A stretch of 51,168 nt of DNA from Candidatus Nitrotoga sp. LAW (lineage in GTDB: Bacteria; Pseudomonadota; Gammaproteobacteria; Burkholderiales; Gallionellaceae): NCBI GenBank assembly GCA_003402315.1, contig QFXI01000024.1, forward strand, positions 1-51,168. Reading direction: 5' to 3'. How positions within the stretch are numbered: the stretch's first letter is position 1; every line of letters starts with the position of its first letter. The position numbers and the translations under genes are program-made. Shown in pieces: positions 44,465-51,168 of this stretch. The notes under the pieces were generated by a model. That model did no database searches and was not told where the DNA came from. It was given only the letters and a program-made list of their open reading frames with translations.

Positions 44465-44643
44465 CTACAACTTTTGTGAAAATTCTCGCGCAGCCTTGCG
44501 GATGAAGGCAAGTTGTTTTTCACAGCTGCGGCAACCCCGGCACATCATCAGGTGCATGCGCATCGTCATTTTTTCCCGGAAGGTGATCGGGCGGTCGAGC
44601 GATTGGGACAGTAACTCGGAGTTTTGTTTGCACAGTTAAGCAT
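44465..44643 (-). pseudogene. Zinc-finger anti-sigma protein remnant
   Basis: The frame reads LCKQNSELLSQSLDRPITFR, MHLMMCRGCRSCEKQLAFIR and KAAREFSQKL-stop. The Cys pattern fits the short zf-HC2 anti-sigma proteins encoded after this type of ECF sigma gene. The ATG at 44643 opens another frame and the coding frame has a TAA just upstream, so the start is broken by a frameshift. Confidence 0.65.
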
Positions 44644-44645
44644 GG

Positions 44646-45036
44646 TTACCTCGTATTTTCAAACCATTGCAGATCAATACATTAGCGCAACGCCAGCCGC
44701 GCGCGATGTAGCAGCACCCAGCGGTTAGTCGTGGAGATTGAAAGTTCCTGACAGATTTCTTCGGTGGACATATCCATGAATTCACGCATCAGAAGGTAGC
44801 ACCATGTTAATCAGCATGCGTTGGTTGCATTGTTCGAAAATTTTCCAGAAACACGCATTCTAAAACGATTTCTCCGGGTCTGCCCATGTTTGCGGCGTGT
44901 CTGCCCAGCGGCCATTTTCGCTAAATATCGTATCCAGCGGTTCGCTCTTGTTCTCATCATCAGCAATCGCGAGTTGCGGTTCACGCGCCCGTTTGCGCAG
45001 CATATCCAGTATTTTGTGCTTGAGTATGTCGACCAG
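44646..45036 (-). pseudogene. ECF sigma factor remnant
   Basis: Part of an ECF sigma factor. LVDILKHKILDMLRKRARE is the end of region 2, followed by IFSENGRWADTPQTWADPEK. After a TAG at 44860 and a frameshift, region 4 continues as MSTEEICQELSISTTNRWVL and LHRARLALR-stop. A further TAG precedes LVDIL. The N-terminal part is missing. With the zinc-finger remnant it forms a dead sigma/anti-sigma pair. Confidence 0.8.
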
Positions 45037-45109
45037 CTAGGACTTGGCATGAGTACTTTCGGATGGTTCGCAAAACAAGGGGGCATAAGGCTAGTATATT
45101 TGTTTGTAT

Positions 45110-45970
45110 TTAGCCGCTGATTCCGGTCACGTAAGCCGCAGTCAAATCATGACTAGGTGAGTCGAACAACGACTGACAACGTCCGAATTCGATCAGCTTC
45201 CCAACATGCTCTGTCATCCAGAAAAATGCTGCGTAATTGGCAACTCGGCGCGCCTGCGCAAGATTGTGGGTCACGATCACGACTGTATAGCGATTGCGAA
45301 GACGTTGTATGAGTTCTTCGACGACAGCCGATGCAATCGGATCGAGTGCGCTGCACGGCTCATCCATCAGCAGGATGGACGGCTCCAATGCCAGAGCGCG
45401 CGCGATACACAAACGTTGTTGTTGACCACCTGATAGAGCCAGCGCGGGCGCATCCAATCGGTCGCGTACTTCTTCCCATAAACCGACGTCACGCAAAGCA
45501 CGTTCGACCCGCTCGTCAATGGCGCTGCGCTGACTCAGTCCATGTTCGCGCAAAGGCATTTCGATATTGCGCCGTATTGATAACGGAAACGGGTTGGGCT
45601 TCTGGAAGATCATGCCGACTTTGCGCCGCAACGCCAACACATCCAGCCGGGGGTCGGTCACATCCGCACCATCAATGTGTATGCGCCCTTGCATGTGGCA
45701 GCCCGGAATCAGGTCGGTGAGACGATTCAAGGTGGAGAGAAAGCTGGTCTTGCCGCACCCAGAAGGACCGATCAACGCGGTAATGCAACCTTTGTTGATG
45801 TCCAAAGAGACACCTTCAAGCACCGACTTTCCGTGATATGAAACAGAAAGATTTTCGACTTGGATGTGCGGAATAGGAACGCAGCATGCCGCCCCCTGTT
45901 CAATGTCGCTCAGCGTATATGAGGTCGGTAAAACCGCACAACTCAATAATTTTTTTGTGTCATGCATCAT
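45110..45970 (-). CDS. pstB: Phosphate-type ABC transporter ATPase PstB
   Basis: A 286-aa ATPase with Walker A GPSGCGKTS near residue 69, signature LSGGQQQRLCIARALAL, Walker B ILLMDEPCSALDP and the H-loop VIVTHN. The pattern TLNRLTDLIPG and FQKPNPFPLSI are specific to PstB. An N-terminal extension of about 35 residues with two cysteines (GAACCVP) is unusual. It overlaps pstA by ATGA and closes the arsM-pstSCAB operon. Confidence 0.92.
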   Translation of the reverse strand: MMHDTKKLLSCAVLPTSYTLSDIEQGAACCVPIPHIQVENLSVSYHGKSVLEGVSLDINKGCITALIGPSGCGKTSFLSTLNRLTDLIPGCHMQGRIHIDGADVTDPRLDVLALRRKVGMIFQKPNPFPLSIRRNIEMPLREHGLSQRSAIDERVERALRDVGLWEEVRDRLDAPALALSGGQQQRLCIARALALEPSILLMDEPCSALDPIASAVVEELIQRLRNRYTVVIVTHNLAQARRVANYAAFFWMTEHVGKLIEFGRCQSLFDSPSHDLTAAYVTGISG

Positions 45971-46815
45971 GAGGTAGTAATCCTTTGGCTTAAGAAGCGG
46001 TCAGCCAAACTGGCGGCGACGTTATTGATCACGACCAGTAAAACGATCAAAACCAGTGCTGCGCCATAAGCCGACTGGTCGCCCCCGGTCACGTTCATGG
46101 ACAAGTCGTAGATATGCACAGATAGTGCGCGCCCAGAATCGGAGAGCGAGTCGGGCATACGATCCACATAGCCGCTGGTGAAAATGAGCGCGGCAGTCTC
46201 CGCCAGTGCGCGTCCGATACTGAGCATCAGCCCCGCTGTGATGGCCGGTGCAGCAGCAGGTAACAGCACATGCCAGAGTGCGGCAGCTTGGGTAAGTCCC
46301 AAAGCAGCCGCGCCGTGTCGCCACTCTGTAGCTACTGCAGTAAGTCCGGCTTCGGTCGAACGGATAAAGATGGGGAGCATCATGCAGGCCAGTGTCAGCC
46401 CGCCGGACAAGATCGAGAAGCCGAGCCCCAGCCAGATGCAGAACAACGCATTGCCAAATAGTCCGAACACGATAGATGGCACACCGGCCAACACATCGAG
46501 GCTCATACGAATGGATCGCGCCAATGCGCCGCTTGAATATTCGCTCAAATATACCGCCGTGCCCAAACCCAGCGGGATGGTCATCAACAGTGCCACACCC
46601 AGAATGAGCAGCGTCGAAACCAGGATAGGGCCGATACCGCCATCACGACCCGCGTTCTCCGGTGCACTGACCAGGCAAGACCAGTTGAGTTTGGCGATGC
46701 CATGCAAGGCCAAATCGCTTAACAGCCAGAAAAACGCGCCGACTACCAGCGCAGCAGAGAACCAAACGGTGATCGTCATCAACAGGTCGCTCAGACGGTA
46801 AGGGTTCTTAAGCAT
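45967..46815 (-). CDS. pstA: Phosphate-type ABC permease PstA
   Basis: A 282-aa permease with about six membrane segments and the permease loop EWRHGAAALGLTQAAALWHV (EAA-type). Sequences such as ENAGRDGGIGPILVSTLLI and SLDVLAGVPSIVFGLFGNAL are characteristic of PstA. The ATG at 46815 lies inside the last codons of pstC (8-nt overlap). It would form the channel with PstC. Confidence 0.93.
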   Translation of the reverse strand: MLKNPYRLSDLLMTITVWFSAALVVGAFFWLLSDLALHGIAKLNWSCLVSAPENAGRDGGIGPILVSTLLILGVALLMTIPLGLGTAVYLSEYSSGALARSIRMSLDVLAGVPSIVFGLFGNALFCIWLGLGFSILSGGLTLACMMLPIFIRSTEAGLTAVATEWRHGAAALGLTQAAALWHVLLPAAAPAITAGLMLSIGRALAETAALIFTSGYVDRMPDSLSDSGRALSVHIYDLSMNVTGGDQSAYGAALVLIVLLVVINNVAASLADRFLSQRITTS

Positions 46816-47683
46816 TTGAGCGTGCTCCGACGCAACCTGCCAGCCAGGCCAACACAGTGACAATCAGCATCAGTAGCACACCAGAAGCGAACAGCGCGGC
46901 ACGATGATCCCCCGTGGCATAAGGCATTTCCAGCGCAATGTTCGCGGTCAGCACTCTGACCGGATCAAACAGGCTGGCCGGTGTTTGCACCACGTTTCCC
47001 GCAACCATCAATACGGCCATGGTTTCACCAAGGGTGCGCATCGTGGCAAGCAGCGCTCCGGACAGAATGCCGACACGAGCCGCAGGCAAGGCCACGCCGA
47101 GGACAATGCCTTTGCGACTGAGACCCAGTGCAGCCGCACCCTGCAAATTTGAAGTAGCTACAGCAGCGAGTGCAGCTTCGCTGGTTAGCGCGATCGTGGG
47201 CAAAATCATCAGCGCGAGGATCAATATCGCACTAAGCAAGCTGGCACCGGGCGGCTCCCAGCCCGCGATCAGCGGCACCAGCACAGTCAACCCCCACAGT
47301 CCGTACACCACCGAGGGAATACCCGCCAGTAATACCATGACCCGGCGTAGTGGCATGATCAGCCAGCCGGGCGAGTAGAAGCGGCTGAACACTGCACTCA
47401 ATACACCCAACGGTACGGCAATCAATAATGCGCCCAAACTTGCCGCCAGCGTGGCCCACAACATGGCGAGCAGATTGAATTGCCCGCTGGATGGAAACCA
47501 ACCATCACCAACGAAGAAACGTGTCCAACCTCCACCGACCAGAACCGGCCAGGATTCCCGGACTAACAACATCAGCACCAGACCGAGCAAAACCGCCACC
47601 GCCAGTGCGATGCCCCCGGTCACTCTGGCGAGCATGACATCAGCGCGCGAGTGGGACGAAATATTGTGCCGTGACCAAGTCAT
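46808..47683 (-). CDS. pstC: Phosphate-type ABC permease PstC
   Basis: A 291-aa permease with six membrane segments and the loop TSNLQGAAALGLSRKGIVLG. The stretches LLAGIPSVVYGLWGLTVLVP and TRFFVGDGWFPSSGQFNLL are PstC marks. The start is uncertain: ATG at 47683 overlaps pstS by 44 nt, while ATG at 47635 begins 5 nt after its stop; neither has a clear ribosome site. Confidence 0.92.
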   Translation of the reverse strand: MTWSRHNISSHSRADVMLARVTGGIALAVAVLLGLVLMLLVRESWPVLVGGGWTRFFVGDGWFPSSGQFNLLAMLWATLAASLGALLIAVPLGVLSAVFSRFYSPGWLIMPLRRVMVLLAGIPSVVYGLWGLTVLVPLIAGWEPPGASLLSAILILALMILPTIALTSEAALAAVATSNLQGAAALGLSRKGIVLGVALPAARVGILSGALLATMRTLGETMAVLMVAGNVVQTPASLFDPVRVLTANIALEMPYATGDHRAALFASGVLLMLIVTVLAWLAGCVGARSNA

Positions 47684-48488
47684 CGACTGCCGCCGATTGT
47701 GCAAACTCTATAAATCGCTTGGACAAGCCAGTCGGTGTGCCTTTGCTGAGCAGATTCAACGGACGCGACAGAGGGAAACGACCTGCGCGCACGTTGGCTA
47801 CCGTGGCTGGCACACCGGCCATCGGCAACAGATGGATAGGCATGCCATGTGCTTCCTCATATTCTGCCGTGCCAATCGAGACATAACCTATCGCACCGAC
47901 ATTGCCCACCACCGTCTTGATGCCCTGCTGGTTGTCGCCGATCACCACATGCGCGCGTATCTGCGGATTTTTGAGCAGAAAGTGGTGCAGGAACAACTCC
48001 AACGTAGAACGTCCCTCGGCTTTGTTGACCACGGTAATCTTGCGATCCTCGCCGCCCAATTGTTGCCAATTGGTAATTTTTCCGGTGTAAATCGCCCTGA
48101 TCTGATCATCGTTGAGCGATTTCACCGGGTTCTTTTGATGCAGGATAATGCCGATGCCATCCATCGCGATACGATGCGCTATCAAGTCACGTTCCTCCTG
48201 CTTCAGCGCGCGCGATGCCATACCAACGTCAGCCAAGCCCACCCGTGCATCGATCACCCCGCGTGTCGAGCCGCCGCTTTGCACATCAACACGCACGCCG
48301 GGGTTTAGTTTTTCGAAATGTTTGCCGATTTCCAGCGCAAGCGGGGCAATGGTGCTGGAACCGGTCAGCACCAGCTTTTGCGCATCGGCCAACGCAGCGC
48401 TGTTTAACCCCGCCGCCATGCAAAGCGCCAATATCCATCCCCATATTTTTTGAGAGTCGCCCACTTCGCTCACCCTTTCCAATCTCAC
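47640..48488 (-). CDS. pstS: PstS-like periplasmic oxyanion-binding protein
   Basis: A 282-aa exported protein. A signal peptide (ending near AALA-DAQK) precedes the phosphate-binding-protein pattern LVLTGSSTIAPLALEIGKHF, VDVQSGGSTRGVID and NKAEGRSTLELFLHHFL. The anion loops TGSST and SGGSTRG are present. The GTG start at 48488 immediately follows the arsM stop. Given the neighbours it may bind phosphate in preference to arsenate, or arsenate itself; sequence alone does not decide. Confidence 0.87.
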   Translation of the reverse strand: MRLERVSEVGDSQKIWGWILALCMAAGLNSAALADAQKLVLTGSSTIAPLALEIGKHFEKLNPGVRVDVQSGGSTRGVIDARVGLADVGMASRALKQEERDLIAHRIAMDGIGIILHQKNPVKSLNDDQIRAIYTGKITNWQQLGGEDRKITVVNKAEGRSTLELFLHHFLLKNPQIRAHVVIGDNQQGIKTVVGNVGAIGYVSIGTAEYEEAHGMPIHLLPMAGVPATVANVRAGRFPLSRPLNLLSKGTPTGLSKRFIEFAQSAAVDDLVTAQYFVPLAR

Positions 48489-49541
48489 TTAACAGCAACT
48501 GGAAGTAGCTGCGTTTTCATTTTGTGCGCTTTCATATTGTGCAAAGGGTATGTCACTACCGCATCCGGAAAAGATTCCGTAGTGCTGGCTAAAATCGCCG
48601 ATGAACTCGAAGTGCTCCCTGAAGCGGGAATCATGCAGCATGTGCCAGGTATTGCCACACACGGGGAATACTCGTCCGGCTTCTATGTCGTGATGGCTAT
48701 CGAGAACAAAGCGATGCGGATGATCGGGTATCGTGCCGCGATAAATCACCGCCTGACCGTAATCCTCGCAGGCGGGCTCCGGCCCGTTCAGTTTGAACAA
48801 TCTATAAGTGGCCGAGAAAAAGCGAATGTTGCCGACCCGTTTGGCCGCCTTGGCATCGGTAATGTCGAGCGGCCTGTCTTCAACCAGCCTTGGGTCGGCA
48901 AAGTCATGGCGCTTGGCAAGATTAATGAAATCGTTCCAGTACAGCGCGCCACCCAGACATTCACCATACAGTACCGGATCATTGCGCACCGCGTCTGGCA
49001 CTCTGCGGTCAGCATAGACATCCGAGAAATAGAATTCGCCACCCGGTTTGAGCAAGCGATGCACTTCGCGTAGCACCGCATCCTTGTCCGGCGAAAGATT
49101 GATCACGCAGTTCGACACGATGACATCAAAGCTGCCGCTTTCCAACCCAAGCTCATCGAGCTTTTCAATGTATCCCTGTTTGAAAATGACGTTGTCAAAA
49201 CCGAACACCTCGGCGTGATAGGCGCGATAACTGTCCGCAACGGCAAGCTGCTCCTCGGTCATATCCACACCGACCACCAGTCCACTCGCGCCCACCAATT
49301 GTGCCAGCGCATACACATCACGCCCGGATCCGCTGCCCAGATCGAGAATGCGGCAGCCTTCCAGCAGCGGCGGACAAATCAAACCACAACCATAGTAGCG
49401 CGACATCACTTCAGGATGGATGCGCGCCAGCAGCGGCTTGAGCCAGTCCGGCACACGCGACGCATCGCAGCAGGCAGAAGTCTTCAGGTCGTCGGAAGTT
49501 TGCAGTTGTTTGCCGTAATATTCTTTAACGATTTCATGCAT
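48489..49541 (-). CDS. arsM: Arsenite S-adenosylmethionine methyltransferase ArsM
   Basis: A 350-aa methyltransferase. SAM motif I is ILDLGSGSGRDVYALAQLVG (about 65-84). The arsenite-binding cysteines of ArsM are present: the pair in TSACCD (C24-C25), C in IVSNCVINLSPDK and C in YGECLGGALYW. The late FSGCGSDIPF is also typical, and the protein ends in SSCC. It methylates As(III). It heads the operon with pstSCAB, while arsenosugar-type genes lie upstream. Confidence 0.93.
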   Translation of the reverse strand: MHEIVKEYYGKQLQTSDDLKTSACCDASRVPDWLKPLLARIHPEVMSRYYGCGLICPPLLEGCRILDLGSGSGRDVYALAQLVGASGLVVGVDMTEEQLAVADSYRAYHAEVFGFDNVIFKQGYIEKLDELGLESGSFDVIVSNCVINLSPDKDAVLREVHRLLKPGGEFYFSDVYADRRVPDAVRNDPVLYGECLGGALYWNDFINLAKRHDFADPRLVEDRPLDITDAKAAKRVGNIRFFSATYRLFKLNGPEPACEDYGQAVIYRGTIPDHPHRFVLDSHHDIEAGRVFPVCGNTWHMLHDSRFREHFEFIGDFSQHYGIFSGCGSDIPFAQYESAQNENAATSSCC

Positions 49542-49608
49542 GGCTATTCCTCAAACGATTGAATGGTAATACGTAGTTAGTCACACTCAGATGAGTATTC
49601 CTTACATT

Positions 49609-50349
49609 TCAGTTGGCAAAACAGGCAGCATTTCTCTGTACAAAGTTAAAATCAGCGAAACCGGCATGAGCGCGTTCACCAGTATTGTCAGTGTCGGATG
49701 CGACGGAGAGCTGGATCAGGCGCGCCTGCTCTGATCCAAACTCGGTAACCATATCCTTTTGCACATCGTGCCGTGCAACGACCCATTTTCCTGCATTGGC
49801 AGCACCGGATTCGGCCACAATCATGCGGGTGCGGTCGGTATAGGCATTGGGCTTGCGCGTACCCACCGGATAACGGTTGTCCCACACATAATTAATCGCG
49901 GCATCGGGCACCGCATTGCCATAGATACTGCGCGCCAGCTTGAGCTTGACGCGCGTCACAAAATTCAGCGCAGCCGCAGGCATGGCAAACGAGACATACA
50001 CGCGCGCGGCGTAATCATCCCCTTCTTTGGTGGCCATGTCCGCCGTGACCAGCGGGGCATCCACACGCCAGCGCCAACACAGCACCGGCGTGCGATTCAA
50101 ATCGACCTCGACCGGTCGCGCCAGCAGCGACATACTGCGCTCGGCGGTGGCTTCGATGGCCAACACATCGTCCCATCGGGTGACGCGGTAACGGGTGGGC
50201 GGTACTTTTTTATTGAGCTGTATCACTTGCCATGGAGACGGGACGTCCACGGACTCCTGGGTGAAATGATCGAGCCTGACTTCATCGCCCGCTTGTGCCA
50301 GCAGAGAAATACTTGCCCCTATCAGCAACACTAAATTTTGCAATTTCAT
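49609..50349 (-). CDS. Exported DUF3047 protein
   Basis: A 246-aa protein with a signal peptide (LLAQAGDEV). The conserved parts LCWRWRVDAPLVTADMATKE, DDYAARVYVSF and INYVWDNRYPVGTRKPNAYT match DUF3047, a beta-rich family of unknown function often next to arsenosugar and other envelope genes. It overlaps the glycosyltransferase gene by 4 nt, so it belongs to that operon. Confidence 0.85.
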   Translation of the reverse strand: MKLQNLVLLIGASISLLAQAGDEVRLDHFTQESVDVPSPWQVIQLNKKVPPTRYRVTRWDDVLAIEATAERSMSLLARPVEVDLNRTPVLCWRWRVDAPLVTADMATKEGDDYAARVYVSFAMPAAALNFVTRVKLKLARSIYGNAVPDAAINYVWDNRYPVGTRKPNAYTDRTRMIVAESGAANAGKWVVARHDVQKDMVTEFGSEQARLIQLSVASDTDNTGERAHAGFADFNFVQRNAACFAN

Positions 50350-50960
50350 GCAAACCTCATTTTTGGTGACAAGTATTTCAAATCCTGTGGCGTATCCACA
50401 TCGTGCAACAACTGCCCGACATGCAGCGACCAGCCAAGCTGCCCGATGTGCGCGATGGTTGTGCTGGCAACCGCATCGGTGCTCCACGGCATATCGCTGA
50501 ATAGCACTGCACTATAGTGCTTGAGTCCCAGTAGCGCATAGCCGCCATCGGCGGTGCAATGTATGACCGCATCGTGTCCGTGCAATGATTGTGCAGCCTC
50601 ACGCAGCAAGGTGGCGGACATTTCTATGCAGTCCGTACCTATCAATAAAACTGATCCAGCATTTTCTATGGCGCGCTCTGATGCACGCGCCAGTCGCACA
50701 CCGAGATCACCCTCTCCTTGATCGGTAATCTCAATGCCAAGCGGAAGTTTTATACCTTGCCAAGCGTCATCATCAATATTGGGCGTGCTGCATAACTCGA
50801 TCGTGCCGATGTCAGCGGCCAGCACTTCGTGCAATGTATTGAACAGCATTTGCTGCGCCAGTTCGGCCGCACCCTCTGCCCCCAGTGCGGGGGTCAGGCG
50901 CGTCTTGGCGAAACCGGGCTGCGGGGCTTTAGCAAATATGATGATGCGGGTGGAGGTCAT
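50346..50960 (-). CDS. Arsenosugar-type glycosyltransferase (TIGR04282/DUF2064-like)
   Basis: A 204-aa nucleotide-sugar transferase: IIIFAKAPQPGFAKTRLTPA at the N-terminus, VLLIGTDCIEMSATLL in the middle, DAVIHCTADGGYALLGLKHY and a C-terminal DVDTPQDL. This pattern is the family annotated in arsenosugar biosynthesis clusters. It overlaps the next upstream gene by 4 nt and DUF3047 downstream. With arsM close by, a role in building an organoarsenical sugar is likely but not proven. Confidence 0.85.
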   Translation of the reverse strand: MTSTRIIIFAKAPQPGFAKTRLTPALGAEGAAELAQQMLFNTLHEVLAADIGTIELCSTPNIDDDAWQGIKLPLGIEITDQGEGDLGVRLARASERAIENAGSVLLIGTDCIEMSATLLREAAQSLHGHDAVIHCTADGGYALLGLKHYSAVLFSDMPWSTDAVASTTIAHIGQLGWSLHVGQLLHDVDTPQDLKYLSPKMRFA

Positions 50961-51168
50961 CGGTATAACCTCGCCAATTCGCCCGCATCCGTGCCACGCC
51001 AATACGCCCAGCGCAAACGCCACATCAGCAGGATGGTGCGCCACACACCGCGCGTCTCCCAACGCCGACCGGATGTCATTACACAATGTGCGATGCAAGC
51101 GGGACGCGAGAACGCCAACAACCGTTTGCTTAGCTCCACATCCTCCATTAATGGCTGGTCAGGAAATC
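50957..51168 (-). CDS. Arsenosugar-type glycosyltransferase (TIGR04283-like), 5' end outside window
   Basis: Seventy C-terminal codons: LMEDVELSKRLLAFSRPA, SGRRWETRGVWRTILLMW, LRWAYWRGTDAGELARLYR. This is the end of the family-2 glycosyltransferases that pair with the TIGR04282 type in arsenosugar clusters; MED(V)xLS is the family mark. The N-terminus and catalytic region lie beyond base 51168. It overlaps the next gene by ATGA. Confidence 0.82.
   Translation of the reverse strand, partial: FPDQPLMEDVELSKRLLAFSRPACIAHCVMTSGRRWETRGVWRTILLMWRLRWAYWRGTDAGELARLYR

Overview
The window looks like the chromosome of a betaproteobacterium, probably near the Gallionellaceae/Nitrosomonadales. This is inferred from gene content (mercury and arsenic genes, multiheme cytochrome, bufferin cluster, glucan operon) and protein style; there is no rRNA or marker gene to prove it. 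I see no tRNA, rRNA or CRISPR array. The region is accessory DNA: working metal, thiol and oxidative-stress operons separated by transfer genes, insertion sequences and many gene relics.

Layout. 1-4.4 kb: a frameshifted IS4-family transposase end, a minus-strand operon (DUF3553 protein, unknown protein, DEDDh exonuclease), and a complete ISL3-family element (2604-4381) bounded by 43-bp imperfect inverted repeats with a divergent passenger gene. 4.5-6.7 kb: a small HD-type alarmone hydrolase, then toxin-antitoxin debris. 6.7-12.4 kb: a plasmid/ICE-type block with a truncated YdjM-like gene, DUF4400 protein, TraD coupling protein, MobI-like protein, iteron-like repeats, RepA-type initiator, and an actin-type partition pair (ParM-like plus a small adaptor). 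12.6-13.7 kb: two dead genes.

13.8-21.7 kb: a tightly packed glucan/glucose operon (amylo-1,6-glucosidase, GH63-type glucosidase, SDR glucose dehydrogenase, aquaporin, GMC oxidoreductase). 21.7-24.9 kb: a mer operon (merR divergent from merT-merP-merF-merA) with a 19-bp-spacer MerR promoter. 25.0-30.6 kb: an envelope-directed set on the same strand (exported HMA protein, outer-membrane barrel, NHL propeller, DsrE protein, pentaheme cytochrome, SHOCT protein, monoheme cytochrome, AhpD-like protein). 30.7-31.2 kb: copA and merA 3' relics. 31.2-34.6 kb: an HD-GYP protein and a bufferin (copper-buffering RiPP) operon bufA-bufB-bufC-doxX.

34.7-37.3 kb: ISAs1 fragment, a palindromic mini-repeat, a group II intron whose reverse transcriptase is mostly deleted, a tautomerase, an AhpD-like gene and a RepB relic. 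37.3-44.5 kb: redox/stress genes under LysR and AraC regulators (PNPOx-ferredoxin reductase fusion, AhpD-like, HPP membrane protein, SDR, exported isochorismatase-like hydrolase, glutaredoxin), including a duplicated leader with two dyads kept in both copies. 44.4-45.1 kb: relics of an ECF sigma/zinc-finger anti-sigma pair. 45.1-51.2 kb: an arsenic block, arsM followed by pstS-pstC-pstA-pstB, and upstream of arsM a DUF3047 protein and two arsenosugar-type glycosyltransferases, the first running off the window edge.
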